This document shows positions 1-9,372 of a stretch of 64,000 bases of DNA, piece by piece. Source of the stretch: CAWCVR01 sp963799105 (GTDB lineage Bacteria; Acidobacteriota; Terriglobia; Bryobacterales; Bryobacteraceae); assembly GCA_963799105.1 (NCBI GenBank), contig CAWCVR010000013.1, forward strand, positions 366,874-430,873, in the 5' to 3' direction. The notes under the pieces are model-generated. The model was not told the origin of the DNA. It did no database searches and saw nothing but the letters and a program-made list of their open reading frames with translations. The translations under genes and the position numbers were made by a program. The number at the start of each line of letters is the position of its first letter. Position 1 is the stretch's first letter.

Positions 1-1
1 T

Positions 2-151
2 TCCGCGCTACGCCAGACCGCCGACTCCGCCGAAGCCCGCCGCGCCTACGCCGACTCGCTCGCCGCAGTGACCCGCCTGGTGGAGCGCTACGGCGAAGCC
101 ACGGTGCTCGGCTGGGTGGGAAAAAGGGGTCAGACCCCTTTTCCCCAGTGA
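2..151 (+). CDS. C-terminal tail of an unknown protein (partial)
   Basis: An open frame runs in from the left edge and stops with TGA at 149-151, giving about 49 residues. The tail is helical and charged (ARRAYADSLAAVTRLVERYG) and then hydrophobic. It resembles the last helix of TPR or peptidase-MA-like proteins, but too little is visible for a family call. The final ten or so residues (GKRGQTPFPQ) are encoded by a GGGGTCAGACCCC palindrome at 121-142, so the repeat has been taken into the coding end of this gene. Confidence 0.5.
   Translation, partial: SALRQTADSAEARRAYADSLAAVTRLVERYGEATVLGWVGKRGQTPFPQ
121..142. repeat. GGGGTCAGACCCC palindromic repeat, copy 1
   Basis: A near-perfect palindrome of the form AAGGGGTCAGACCCCTTTT. 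The same core recurs at 349-370, and half-site versions lie at 40956-41007. This copy sits inside the 3' end of the partial gene. Confidence 0.75.
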
Positions 152-158
152 GGCTTTT

Positions 159-263
159 GTGGGGCAGACCCCCCGGTCCGCTACCAGCTCGCAGGGCCGG
201 GTGCTCGCCAATGGCAGGAAGCCGGCCAGGGGGCCGGCCGCGGACGAGGGTGTCCGCCCCACC
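159..263. repeat. GTGGGGCGGAC hairpin repeat, copy 1 (divergent)
   Basis: The element starts GTGGGGCAGACC and ends GGTGTCCGCCCCAC, so its ends are inverted repeats. The inside holds a GCCGGCCAGGGGGCCGGC arm. Related copies lie at 13266-13376, 15455-15578 and 29829-29953. It is non-coding. Confidence 0.7.
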
Positions 264-348
264 AGTTGCGCAGATGTTCGGTAGCGGGAAAAGTATGCAG
301 CATTGGGCTGCCAGCCTGCGGCCGAATTCCGGAACAGCCCAAGGAAAT

Positions 349-370
349 AAAGGGGTCAGACCCCTTTTTC
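349..370. repeat. GGGGTCAGACCCC palindromic repeat, copy 2
   Basis: Same core as at 121-142. The stop codon of the leftward membrane gene (TGA, complement of 356-358) lies inside this palindrome. The last residues of that protein (GEKGV) are therefore repeat-encoded. Confidence 0.75.
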
Positions 371-1074
371 GCCTTTCTCGCGCGCCGTCACGAACGCCAG
401 CCCCAGCCATCCCGCCGCGAACAACAGGTAAGCCACCGCCGCCCGAACCACGAAGCTGGTCATCTCCCCGCCGAAACTGTGCATGTGCGGCACCCATCCC
501 ACCAGCTTGAGCGGCGCCCACACCGCGGCCAGCAGCAGCGCCGGCGCTTCCAGCCAGTACAGCCACACGCGGCATCGCGAGGCCACCGCCCCGAATCCCG
601 CCCAGCCGCGCGCCACGATGGCCGGCCCGACGGGCAGAATCAGTACCGGCACCACCACCCAGCGCAGCACCCAGAACACCGCATGGAAAACGCGCCTGCA
701 CCGTCGCGGGCTTCACCGGCTTGCGCAGATGTCAGCGTCAGCCACGAGGCCAGGCGGAAACCCGGGTTGTCCATGGCATCGCGGGCGCGCATCAGCAAGT
801 GGTAGACCACCACCACCGCGATGGCCGCCACCACCAGCGGCGCGAGATTGCGCAACGCCGTCCGGAACGCCGACCACACGCGGCGCTCCGCGAAGAACGC
901 GAACCCAGCCCCGTACAGCCAGCAGGCCATGCAGCCGAGAACCGCCGCCACCAGCAGGCTCCACAGCAACGCGCCGGCGCGCGATTCGCCCAGCCCCAGC
1001 CAATAGTAGCCCAGCCACAGCAGGAGGGCGTTTCCGGCCAGGTGGATTCCCGCAAACAATCCCGTGGATCGCAT
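356..1074 (-). pseudogene. Polytopic membrane protein, frameshifted
   Basis: The reading frame starts at ATG 1074 (MRSTGLFAGIHLAGN) and is strongly hydrophobic, with at least three membrane segments before it runs out of frame near 660-740. It resumes in another frame (HAVFWVLRWVVVPVLIL) with two or three more segments and ends EKGEKGV at 356. Restoring the frame needs two single-base deletions: one in a TTTT run (complement of 687-690), where TTT would give ARFHAVFWVLRW, and one a few codons upstream. The start overlaps the stop of the macroglobulin gene (TGATG), so it is the third gene of that operon. Function is unknown. Its position suggests an inner-membrane partner of the macroglobulin, unless it is dead. 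Confidence 0.6.
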
Positions 1075-4000
1075 CACTTCACCTCCACCTTGCGGCTTTC
1101 GGTAGTCGCCATCACGTCGCTCTGATACATCGGCCCCACGCGCGCCGGGCTCACCTGGAACACCCCCGGGTTCACCACTTTCAGCAGGTAGAAATACTCC
1201 TGCTGGCCTTGCGGGAAGTACGTCTGGAAAAGCGCCATACGGTTGTCGTGCAGCTCGCGGCGCGTAAAGTAGTACTCCCACCAGGGCGGCCGCGCCTTCA
1301 ACTCGTAGGAGTTGTCGTTCTCGATGAACTCCGTGCCCGCCGGAATGGGGTCCTCGATCATCAGGTAGCGCCAGTCCGAACCGGTGACGGTGAGCCGCAC
1401 GGCGATCGTGTCGCCCGAGGCCAGCGGCCCGTCGAGCGGCGCCAGGTCGTAGACGATTTTGTCGCCCGTCCGCGACGGCGTCAGGCGGAAATAGTCGCGC
1501 AGAATGTTGAGCGACGTGGTCCCGGCCTTCTGCAGTTTCTCGTCGCCCGAATAGTACTCGGCGCGCGCCGAATAGTAGAGGCGCCCCGAGCCGCTGGTGG
1601 CGATGCGGATGTGGTTCGCGCCAGCCGGCAGCTTGCTCTCGTCCATCGTCAGGTCGGGCGCGGCCAAACCGATGGCCTGGTCGATCTTCTTCACCAGCAC
1701 CGCCTTGTCGTTAACGAAAACCGTGGCCGTGAAGTTGGGTTTCAGTTCGCCCGTGTGCCGCAGATAATCCGTCAGGCCGTAGATCACCATGGCGGTCTGT
1801 TTGGTGGACTCCCACCAGTAGCCTTCATTGCGGTGCAGCATCAGCCACAGCGCCGCCTTGGGCAACAGCGGGCTGTCGGGGTGCTGGTGCGAGAGGAACT
1901 TCACCGCCCAGGCCGTGGCCTCGGGCGTGACGTCTTCGGAGAAGTCCAGCATCTCGTCGCGCTTGGCGCTCCACCAGGCCTGCTCCTGGTCCTGCTGCGC
2001 GTTATGCTCGATCCACGCGGCGATGTCCCCGGCGCGCCCGTCCTTGGCAGTCTCCAGCGCCAGTCCCAGCACCGCCATGCCGTAAGGCGACAGGCTCAAG
2101 CGCTTGTCGTACACCGGGCCCAGCAGGTCCGGCGAGGCGGCTCCAGCGGCGGCCAGGGCGTACACCATGTAGGCGCGCAGATCGGCCGCCATGCGGTTGT
2201 CCCGCGCCAGGTCTTGCTTCAGCCACTTGACGCCGTTGTCGATGGCGTCCTGCGTCACCGCGGTTCCGGCGTCGCGCGCCTGCACCAGTCCGGAGACCAC
2301 GTAGGCCGTCATGAACGGATGGCTTTCGTCGGTCTCCCACCACCCCCAGCCGCCATCGGGATGCTGGAAACCGTAGAGGCGGTCGAGGCCGGCGCGGATT
2401 TTCGTCTGTAGCGCGGCCTGGTCGATATCGGTCTTGATCCCCAGATCACCCACCGCCGCCTGCACGGTGATGTTCGGCAGGAAGCTGGACATGGTCTGCT
2501 CCACGCAGCCGTAGGGGAACGAGATGAGGTAGTCGAGCGCTCCGAAAAGCGATCCGGCGATGGAGGGCGAAAGCCGCACGGAGAGCGACCGCGATCCGGG
2601 CTGCACCTTATCGGGGAAGACCAGGTCGAAGGCCGCCGTGCCGCCCGCCGTCAGTGCCCCGCCGCGCGACCGCGCCATGGCGATGCCCGGAATGTTCACC
2701 GGCAGTTCCATCTCGAGCGCGTCGGACTCCTCGTCCGTCAGGGCCTTGCCGGTGAGGGTGGCGCTGCGAACCTGGCGGGCGCGCACCCGCCAGTCGAGTT
2801 TGACTTCGCCGCGGCTGGGGATGTCGATATCCCGCGTCGCGCCCTCCAGCACGTCGAGGCCGGCAACGTCCAGCGACACGCGCGCCTTCTTGGCGTCCGC
2901 GAGGTAGTTGTGTACCAGCGCCGAAACCACCACCTCGTCGCCCTGCACGAAGAAGCGCGGCAGCACCAGGCGCACGATCAGGTTCTTGCGGACGATGGTT
3001 TTGAGCGTCGCGCCGCCCACTTTGGTTTCGGGCGTGGCGCCGCGCGCGGTGGCCCGCCAGGTGGTGAGCGAATCGGGGAACTCCACCTTGGTGCGGGCGC
3101 GGCCATCGGCGCCGGTGGTGACATCGGCGGCCCAGAATGCGGTATCCGGGAACGCCTTGCGCACCTTGGGCTCCACCAGCCGCTCGGGTTTCAACTGCGC
3201 CAGGCGGGACGGCGGACGCAACTCGGCCAGGCGCATGCGGCGCTTGCCGGCATTCCCCTCGAACCAGTATTCCAGGGAAGTGGTCGTGTAGATGTGGTTC
3301 CATTCCCGTCCGAAGAAGGAGCTGACGATGTCCTCGGTGGTATCCGGCCGGATGGCGTAAATGGCCTCGTCCACCACGCCCAGGCTGAATTCCGCGCGCG
3401 CGGCGGGTTGTCCGTCCGCAGAGGTGGCTTCCAGGGTGTATTCGGCGGTCTGGCCGGGCAGGTACTGCGGCTTGTCGGTGGCCAGCTTCACGTTCAGCTT
3501 GTGCTCCACGGGCGGAACCTTGATGTACTTCGTGTTCTGGTACGCAGTCCCGTTGCGCACGAAACCGGCCGCCACGGTAATGCCGGGCTCGTCGTTCACC
3601 GTGACCGGAACGTCGTAGGACACGGTGGCGTCCGGCGAGCGCAGCACCTTGTATTGGGTCAGATCGCGGCCTTCCACCGAGACCAGCACCGCCGTGTTGG
3701 GCTTGCCGGTAATGATCATCAGGTGCGCCGTGTCGCCCGCGCGGTAGGTCTTCTTGTCGGTGACGATCTGGATGCTGCGCTCCGCGCCGCCGCCAAAATC
3801 GAAGGAGCCGTTTCCGGAAACCCAGAGGTATTCGTAGTCTTCGATGTCGCGGCCTTCGGGAGTGTGCGCGGACACCTTCACGCGATAGCTCCCGCCCTGC
3901 GCGGGAATGGCCAGCGAAACCTGCGTGGAGCCCAGCGTCTCGTTTGGACCTTCTCCGCCGGTATCCACGTCCTTGCTGGCGACCGTCTCGAGGCGGTTCC

Positions 4001-5741
4001 GGTCGCGGAAATCCCAGCGCAGCAGCTCCACGTGGGCGGCGCGCGCGCCCACGGGCTTGTTGTCGTAGTCGCGCGTCTCCACGGTGAAGGACGCGGTGCT
4101 GCCGGGCTCGTAAAAATAGCGGTTGGGCGTGATGTGCACCACGTAACTTCCATAGGTGGCCACCACCCATCCCTTGCCGGTGATCTCGCGTTTGCCCTGG
4201 TCGGTGACGCGCGCTTCAATGCGATAGGCGTAATCGGACTTGTTCTTCGAAACGCCGGTGGGCAGGTTGATGGTGAGCTTGCCATCGGCATCCAACTGGC
4301 CTTCGGTCTGTTGCACCTGGTCGCCGGATTCGCCGGCCTCGCCCTCATCGCCCTCCTGCCCGCCGGTTTGGTCCGCGGTGTCTTCGTCAGGGTCGTACCA
4401 CGCCGGGAAATAGTAGGGGGTCTTATAGAAGGCGTAGGTCACCTTGGCGCCGCTTACCGGCTCGCCGAAGTAGTAGCGCGAGTCGATGGTCACCTGGGTC
4501 GTTTCGCCCTGAATCAGGCGGCCCTTGGCGGGAATCACGCGCACCTCGTACTCGGGCTTCTTATACTCCTGCACTTCGAAGCCCACGCCGGTTATGTAGC
4601 TGTCGCCACTCTTGATCTGGATGTAATACGATCCCAGGGAGGCGGTGGCCGCGAGCGTCAGTTCGTCGTGTATCGACCCGCCAGGGCTGACGGTGAGCGT
4701 CTTCTGATACACCGGCTTCTGCTCCGCATCGTTCACCGCCACCGAGACCGTCTTGCCGGCCGGAACCAGGTATCCGGCTGCCGCGCGCGTCCGCAGCAGT
4801 GCTTTGAAGTGAACCGTGTGGCCGGGGCGATAGACCGGGCGATCGGTGTAGCTGTAGCCCGTCCACTGTTCGCGGTCGGAGGCGGCCATTCCACTCATCT
4901 GGTTCACGGCGTAGTCCTTGCCGTGCTGCGCCACCAGGCGAAGGTCGCTCAGGTCCTTCCCTTTGTACGGCAGCTCGGCGATGCCGTCGGCGTTGGTCTC
5001 GGCCTCGCCCAGTCGCGCATCGCGCGTCACCATGGAAACCTTGGCCTCGCGGATGGGCTGCCCGGTGCCGCGGTCCACCACGAAGTTGACCACGCCGCCG
5101 CTCGAGGGCTTGCTGATCATCACCACGTCGGAGACCATCACCAGGGTGTAGGCGCACAACTGGTCTTTGACGGCTTCCACCAGGTAGAAGCCCTTATCCT
5201 TCAACCCCAGGTTGACGGTGTCGCGATCCCAGCGCGACTGGCTGTGCACCGGCTGCTGGAACGAGAGGACGAGCTGTTGCGAATTCAGCAGCGGCGCTTC
5301 GGCGTAATGCGTCTCCTTGTGCCCGGTCTTGAGATCGGGTGGCGGAGCTTCCTGCCGCAGGCCCAGGTGCTGGCTGGGCGATTCCGAAAACTGCGCGCGC
5401 AGCGATGCCCGGATCGCCGTGCGCAGGCTGTGCTTCCACTGGTGGATGCGTTCCAGAAGCGTTCGCTCGCCCTGGGGACGCGGCGCGCGGCCGCCGAACT
5501 GGTGCGGCTCGGGGAGTTGTTCGAAGAAAGCCGTTGGGTCCTGGATGCGGTAGACGCGGAATTCCAGCGAATCCACGTTCACCGCGCTGACCTGCACGCT
5601 CACCTTGCCGCCCGTGCCGAACGTGCGCGTGGTGAAGAGAGAAAAGTAAGGCTCGCTCTCGCTCTGGCCCAAACACGCGGCGGCCACACCCAAAAGCAGC
5701 AGAAGCCGTGCGAGGCGGCCCGCGCCCATCCGACTGTTCAT
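1074..5741 (-). CDS. Bacterial alpha-2-macroglobulin (YfaS-like)
   Basis: A 1555-residue exported protein with a hydrophobic signal peptide (LARLLLLLGVAAACLGQ). The Cys inside it makes a lipoprotein possible, though the lipobox is weak. The N-terminal two thirds are beta-rich macroglobulin domains. The A2M core carries the TAFWAADVTTGADGRA motif near residue 870. The thioester site YGCVEQ has its Cys at about residue 1079, followed by an alpha/alpha thioester domain (GGWGWWETDESHPFMTAYV). Intact CxEQ means a covalent protease trap is plausible. In the family the role is periplasmic inhibition of foreign proteases, often beside penicillin-binding proteins. The start at 5741 is set by AGAGGG ten bases upstream and by a 4-bp ATGA overlap with the DUF1175 gene. 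Confidence 0.93.
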   Translation of the reverse strand: MNSRMGAGRLARLLLLLGVAAACLGQSESEPYFSLFTTRTFGTGGKVSVQVSAVNVDSLEFRVYRIQDPTAFFEQLPEPHQFGGRAPRPQGERTLLERIHQWKHSLRTAIRASLRAQFSESPSQHLGLRQEAPPPDLKTGHKETHYAEAPLLNSQQLVLSFQQPVHSQSRWDRDTVNLGLKDKGFYLVEAVKDQLCAYTLVMVSDVVMISKPSSGGVVNFVVDRGTGQPIREAKVSMVTRDARLGEAETNADGIAELPYKGKDLSDLRLVAQHGKDYAVNQMSGMAASDREQWTGYSYTDRPVYRPGHTVHFKALLRTRAAAGYLVPAGKTVSVAVNDAEQKPVYQKTLTVSPGGSIHDELTLAATASLGSYYIQIKSGDSYITGVGFEVQEYKKPEYEVRVIPAKGRLIQGETTQVTIDSRYYFGEPVSGAKVTYAFYKTPYYFPAWYDPDEDTADQTGGQEGDEGEAGESGDQVQQTEGQLDADGKLTINLPTGVSKNKSDYAYRIEARVTDQGKREITGKGWVVATYGSYVVHITPNRYFYEPGSTASFTVETRDYDNKPVGARAAHVELLRWDFRDRNRLETVASKDVDTGGEGPNETLGSTQVSLAIPAQGGSYRVKVSAHTPEGRDIEDYEYLWVSGNGSFDFGGGAERSIQIVTDKKTYRAGDTAHLMIITGKPNTAVLVSVEGRDLTQYKVLRSPDATVSYDVPVTVNDEPGITVAAGFVRNGTAYQNTKYIKVPPVEHKLNVKLATDKPQYLPGQTAEYTLEATSADGQPAARAEFSLGVVDEAIYAIRPDTTEDIVSSFFGREWNHIYTTTSLEYWFEGNAGKRRMRLAELRPPSRLAQLKPERLVEPKVRKAFPDTAFWAADVTTGADGRARTKVEFPDSLTTWRATARGATPETKVGGATLKTIVRKNLIVRLVLPRFFVQGDEVVVSALVHNYLADAKKARVSLDVAGLDVLEGATRDIDIPSRGEVKLDWRVRARQVRSATLTGKALTDEESDALEMELPVNIPGIAMARSRGGALTAGGTAAFDLVFPDKVQPGSRSLSVRLSPSIAGSLFGALDYLISFPYGCVEQTMSSFLPNITVQAAVGDLGIKTDIDQAALQTKIRAGLDRLYGFQHPDGGWGWWETDESHPFMTAYVVSGLVQARDAGTAVTQDAIDNGVKWLKQDLARDNRMAADLRAYMVYALAAAGAASPDLLGPVYDKRLSLSPYGMAVLGLALETAKDGRAGDIAAWIEHNAQQDQEQAWWSAKRDEMLDFSEDVTPEATAWAVKFLSHQHPDSPLLPKAALWLMLHRNEGYWWESTKQTAMVIYGLTDYLRHTGELKPNFTATVFVNDKAVLVKKIDQAIGLAAPDLTMDESKLPAGANHIRIATSGSGRLYYSARAEYYSGDEKLQKAGTTSLNILRDYFRLTPSRTGDKIVYDLAPLDGPLASGDTIAVRLTVTGSDWRYLMIEDPIPAGTEFIENDNSYELKARPPWWEYYFTRRELHDNRMALFQTYFPQGQQEYFYLLKVVNPGVFQVSPARVGPMYQSDVMATTESRKVEVK

Positions 5742-6844
5742 TGCAATCCCTCTTTCAAGATGTTCCACCGCGACACCCCCAGGAAGCTGGGGTTGCCGGC
5801 CACCGGTCTCCACCGCGGCTGCGGAAAGTTCAGCAATTCTTCGACCGTCAGCCGCCGCATCTCGCCCGGGTCCGATCCGTTCGGCCCGGTATGGTACAGG
5901 ATATAGCGTTTCCCGTCCGGATGAATCAGGCTTTCCCCCAGGTAGATCATGCCGTGAAACGGCTCGCGGGCGCCGGCCTGGCGGTAGAACAGCAGGTCGC
6001 CCGGCTCGGCGGCGCCCAGGTCGCGGCTGCGAAACCGGGTATTGTAGCGCCGCAGCGTTTGCGCGTCGGCGAATTGCGCGAAAGCCCCGTTGGCCAGGTC
6101 GGCGGGCTCGAAGCCGCCTTCGCGGACGCGGAACAGCGAGGCCCCCAGCGGCGTGTACGGATACTGGTACTTGGCCACCGAATCGTAGGCCGGGACGAGC
6201 GGCAGCCGCGCCGTGGCGGCCCAGGCGCTGTCGTGCGCGCGCAGGGCTTCGCGGTAGGCGTAACGGATGAGCGCGGCGCAATCGTCGATCTCCGGCGGGC
6301 GCGATGCGGGCGCCTGGAAATACTGCGCCTCCCCCAGAAAGGCGAACCAGCGCCGGAAGCTCTGGCGGTCGTGCGGGTCGTCCAGGCGGAGGAAATCGGG
6401 CGTGCCGTCGCCGGCCGTGTCGCGGGTATCGAGAGCGAGCGAGAGGGTGGCCTCCGCCGGCGCAGCGCCGGGAAACTGCACGCGCACCCGCACACGCCCC
6501 CCGAGCACCCCGGCGCGGAGATGCGCCTGCCACTTTCCGCCGCCGCCGGTAATGTCCTCGATCGTCACGGCGTGTGGGTTCTCTGACACGGAGATGGCCG
6601 GCTGTCCCGCCGGCGAGCCGGCAATTTCCAGGGTCGCCGTGTCGTAACCGTCGGCGAACAGACCCGCCGGGGAGACGGACAGGCGCGGTGGCCGGCCGGC
6701 TTCCCGCTTTCCGGCCGGCGACGCCGCCATCCAGACCAGGATGCCCGCGCCGGCCAGGGACAACGCCAGCACTCCCCGCGCACGCGTGATCAAACCGCCC
6801 CGATTATACACCGTGCCGATCACCGCAAACCCGGGGCCAGACAT
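5738..6844 (-). CDS. DUF1175 family protein (YfaT-like)
   Basis: About 368 residues with an N-terminal membrane anchor (VLALSLAGAGILVWMAAS), an Ig-like beta region, and a C-terminal DUF1175 domain. That domain carries the IDDCAALIRYAYREAL motif, which has the look of an NlpC-like Cys site, and HGMIYLG with a later H. In enterobacteria the same pair (yfaT-yfaS) sits together, so this is probably a periplasmic partner of the macroglobulin. Enzymatic activity is not established. The start is uncertain. ATG 6844 gives the full anchor, but TATAAT at 6803-6808 (complement) lies inside this reading, so a later TTG or GTG start near 6780-6790 is possible. Confidence 0.82.
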   Translation of the reverse strand: MSGPGFAVIGTVYNRGGLITRARGVLALSLAGAGILVWMAASPAGKREAGRPPRLSVSPAGLFADGYDTATLEIAGSPAGQPAISVSENPHAVTIEDITGGGGKWQAHLRAGVLGGRVRVRVQFPGAAPAEATLSLALDTRDTAGDGTPDFLRLDDPHDRQSFRRWFAFLGEAQYFQAPASRPPEIDDCAALIRYAYREALRAHDSAWAATARLPLVPAYDSVAKYQYPYTPLGASLFRVREGGFEPADLANGAFAQFADAQTLRRYNTRFRSRDLGAAEPGDLLFYRQAGAREPFHGMIYLGESLIHPDGKRYILYHTGPNGSDPGEMRRLTVEELLNFPQPRWRPVAGNPSFLGVSRWNILKEGLQ

Positions 6845-7073
6845 GGATTTCCGGCGCAGTCTGCCGGAAACTCGCACTCTGTCCCCTGTTTGCCCGGCCG
6901 CCCACCCTCCGCGTTCGCCGGGTGTCACAAAACGGTGAAGCACCCCGATCACCGGCGGGGCGCCCGCCTCGCAGCGAATGGTTACTGGCCGATGGCCGCT
7001 GCAAATCCTGTCTTAAAGGGATGGCGCAAACGGTTGAAATGCGGTATGACTAGTACTTAGGGAGGAAAGTGAC

Positions 7074-7670
7074 GTGAAGAACACTCTTGTAGTGGCAATT
7101 CTCGGCGTTGCCACATTAGCGTTTGTCGGTGGTGGATGCAAGAAGAAGGTGGCCGCGGCGCCGCCAGCCCCGCCGGCGGCCGTGCAGCCGGCCCCGGCGC
7201 CCCAGCCGCCGCCTCAGCAGGCTGCGCCCGCACCGGCTCCCCCGGCGCCGCAGGCCCCGGCACAGCCGCCAATGCGCAGGGTTCCGGATGCCGCAACCCG
7301 CGCGCGCATCGAGACACTGCTCGCCAGGATCGAGGACGCCTATTTCGACTACGACAAGCACACCCTGCGTCCGGATGCCATCAAGGCGCTGCAAGCCGAC
7401 TCCACCGAACTCCGCGACATCGTGGTCCAGTACTCCGACTACCGTGTGACCATCGAAGGACACGCCGACGAGCGCGGTTCGGAAGCCTACAACCTGGCAC
7501 TGGGGGATGCCCGCGCCAAGGCTGCCAAGGACTACCTGTCCAGCATCGGAATCCCGGCCAGCCAGCTCGCCATCATCAGCTACGGCAAGGATAAGCCGGT
7601 CTGCGACGAGCACGATGAGGCCTGCTGGCAGAGGAACCGGCGCATTCATTTCGTGACCGCTCCGAAGTAA
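7074..7670 (+). CDS. pal: Peptidoglycan-associated lipoprotein Pal (OmpA family)
   Basis: 198 residues from a GTG start with GGAGG nine bases upstream. There is a short signal ending VGGGC, with Cys22 as the lipidation site, followed by KKK and a Pro/Ala-rich linker (residues 27-70). The OmpA C-terminal domain carries YFDYDKHTLRPDA, IEGHADERGSEAYNLALG and ARAKAAKDYL, including the Asp and Arg that bind diaminopimelate. It tethers the outer membrane to peptidoglycan. No Tol genes are nearby, so it is a stand-alone copy here. The divergent neighbour is the DUF1175/macroglobulin operon. Confidence 0.93.
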   Translation: MKNTLVVAILGVATLAFVGGGCKKKVAAAPPAPPAAVQPAPAPQPPPQQAAPAPAPPAPQAPAQPPMRRVPDAATRARIETLLARIEDAYFDYDKHTLRPDAIKALQADSTELRDIVVQYSDYRVTIEGHADERGSEAYNLALGDARAKAAKDYLSSIGIPASQLAIISYGKDKPVCDEHDEACWQRNRRIHFVTAPK

Positions 7671-7686
7671 GGAGCCGAAGTTCTTT

Positions 7687-7717
7687 CGGTGGGTGGAACA
7701 TGGCATTCCACCCACCG
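7687..7717 (+). terminator. Hairpin after pal
   Basis: A 12-bp perfect stem (CGGTGGGTGGAA / TTCCACCCACCG) with a 7-nt loop begins 16 bases after the pal stop. No clean T-run follows, so it may be a weak or factor-assisted terminator. Confidence 0.5.
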
Positions 7718-7884
7718 GAGGTAACGTCTTTGTTTTCAGCGTTACGATGAGGCGAGTGGGCGATACTCGCTCCACCTCCGCCGGCCTGTCCCGCCTGCTC
7801 GGACTCCCCAGCCGGCATTTTCTCCCGCAAACCGGTACATCACCATAAGAGATTTCTTCGGTCCTGCCGATACTTAGTACACGT

Positions 7885-9045
7885 ATGCCTCCTCGCTACG
7901 AGGCGCAGCCGGTCTACCGGCCATCGGTTGAGAGGATCGCGAATTGCATTCGCGATCCGGTGGCGCGCCTGCGGTTCCTGCGGACCGCGGCGCCGCTGCT
8001 GTCGGTTCCGGCTCCGCTGCGGTGGGTTCAATCGATCCGCCGCTTCCTGGCGTGCAACCGTCTGGCGCGCTTCGTCCTGCTGACCGCGGCGGGGCTGGCG
8101 GCGCTGGCCTCCGTGGTCCTGATGGTGACCTCCACCCACGCCGAAGCGCTGCCCGCCCCCCGGCAGCCAATCCGCCCGGCGCCCGTGGCGGAGGCGCCGC
8201 CCCCGAATGTCTGGGTGGTGGAAAGCAGCGGGCCGGAAGAAACCTACAGCAACGGGTTGCGCATCGATAACCGCCACGTCGTCGCGCATTACCCACGGTC
8301 CTACCTGGTGTTTCCGGCCGACCACGCCGGTCCGGCTGTCCGGCGGCACGACCCCGCGGGTATCGTCTTCCACACCACCGAAAGCCACCAGGTCCCGTTC
8401 GAAGCCGGCCACAACGACGCACTCCGGCGGGTCGGCGAATCGCTGCTGGAGTACGTGCAGCGCAAATTCGCGTACCATTTCCTGATCGACCGCTTTGGGC
8501 GGGTGTACCGGGTGGTCGCCGAGAGCGACGCGGCGGACCACGCCGGGCCTTCCCTGTGGGCCGATGGCCGGTGGTTGTATGTCAACCTGAACCGGAGTTT
8601 CCTGGGTGTCTCGTTCGAGGCCCGGACGGAGCCCGGCCAAAGCGAGTCCGGAGCCAGTCCCGCGCAGGTGCGGGCGGCGGCCATGCTGACTGAGATGCTG
8701 CGCTCGCGGTATGGCATCCCGGCGGCGAACTGCGTGACCCACGCGCAGGTCTCGGTGAACCCCGCCAACATGCAGGTGGGCTACCATACCGACTGGGCCT
8801 CGGGCTTTCCTTTCGAGCAGGTGGGGTTGCCCAATAACTACGCTCAAGCTCTGCCCGCCGTGTGGGCGTTCGGATTCCTGGCCTCCGCGGATTTCCGGGC
8901 CGCCACCGGCGAACGCATGGCGGAGGGCGTCGACCGCGCCGAGGAAACCGTGCGCGCGGGCGCCCAGGCGGAGAGGTCCACCCTGCCCGCCTATCGGAAA
9001 CGCCTGCAAGAGGGCTATCGCCAAAGGCTCGCCGAGCTGAACTGA
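7885..9045 (+). CDS. N-acetylmuramoyl-L-alanine amidase (Amidase_2 / PGRP fold)
   Basis: 386 residues. A charged N-terminus is followed by one membrane segment (FVLLTAAGLAALASVVLMV, about 60-80), a Pro-rich linker, and an amidase_2 domain. Visible motifs are GIVFHTTES (first zinc His), YHFLIDRFGRVYRVV, and a later THAQVSVNP carrying the second zinc His. The usual role is cleaving the amide between MurNAc and the stem peptide, here at the outer face of the inner membrane. No good ribosome site precedes ATG 7885. It lies downstream of pal, beyond a hairpin, and is probably separately transcribed. Confidence 0.85.
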   Translation: MPPRYEAQPVYRPSVERIANCIRDPVARLRFLRTAAPLLSVPAPLRWVQSIRRFLACNRLARFVLLTAAGLAALASVVLMVTSTHAEALPAPRQPIRPAPVAEAPPPNVWVVESSGPEETYSNGLRIDNRHVVAHYPRSYLVFPADHAGPAVRRHDPAGIVFHTTESHQVPFEAGHNDALRRVGESLLEYVQRKFAYHFLIDRFGRVYRVVAESDAADHAGPSLWADGRWLYVNLNRSFLGVSFEARTEPGQSESGASPAQVRAAAMLTEMLRSRYGIPAANCVTHAQVSVNPANMQVGYHTDWASGFPFEQVGLPNNYAQALPAVWAFGFLASADFRAATGERMAEGVDRAEETVRAGAQAERSTLPAYRKRLQEGYRQRLAELN

Positions 9046-9200
9046 CGCGGGACTGCCTGTGGCGGCTGGTCTGTCCGGTCACACTGTCGGCGGACTATTC
9101 CTACGCGCAGATTCCCGTCTCCACCGGGACCCTCGCCGACTGGGTCTCGTGGCTGGTGGTGGCGGCGCTGGCGGTGCTGGTGTTCCGGCGCTGCTCGACA
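9046..9200 (+). pseudogene. Fragment of a TMTC-like glycosyltransferase gene
   Basis: About 150 bases translate as LWRLVCPVTLSADYSYAQIP and then GTLADWVSWLVVAALAVLVF. This nearly repeats residues 305-350 of the intact gene at 11108 (nucleotides about 12020-12145), with scattered synonymous changes. It begins right after the amidase stop and breaks off at about 9197 into unrelated sequence (CGCTGCTCGACATGG). It is the remnant of a second gene copy, probably cut by the event that brought in the toxin-antitoxin genes. The bases from 9200 to 9372 show nothing else. Confidence 0.8.
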
Positions 9201-9372
9201 TGGTGGGTAGCTGTTGCCACATCCAATCGAGCCGAGCGTGTGAACGGGAACAGCCTCCGCTTGGAGGTCAGGAGACCTGAGAACGTGGACGTATGAGCGC
9301 GGCCACAATGGATTACCCGTGTGCTCTTGCGGATGGGCAAAGCGCGCACAGGATGCAACTCAGCGGCATTCC

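Noticed and set aside
483..2411. A 642-codon plus-strand frame
   Set aside because: It lies antisense to the macroglobulin gene, is rich in Arg/His/Pro, and is a by-product of third-position GC in the real gene.
2910..5906. A 998-codon plus-strand frame
   Set aside because: A long shadow of the macroglobulin gene with no domain, signal or start site. The minus-strand protein has a thioester motif and a family match.
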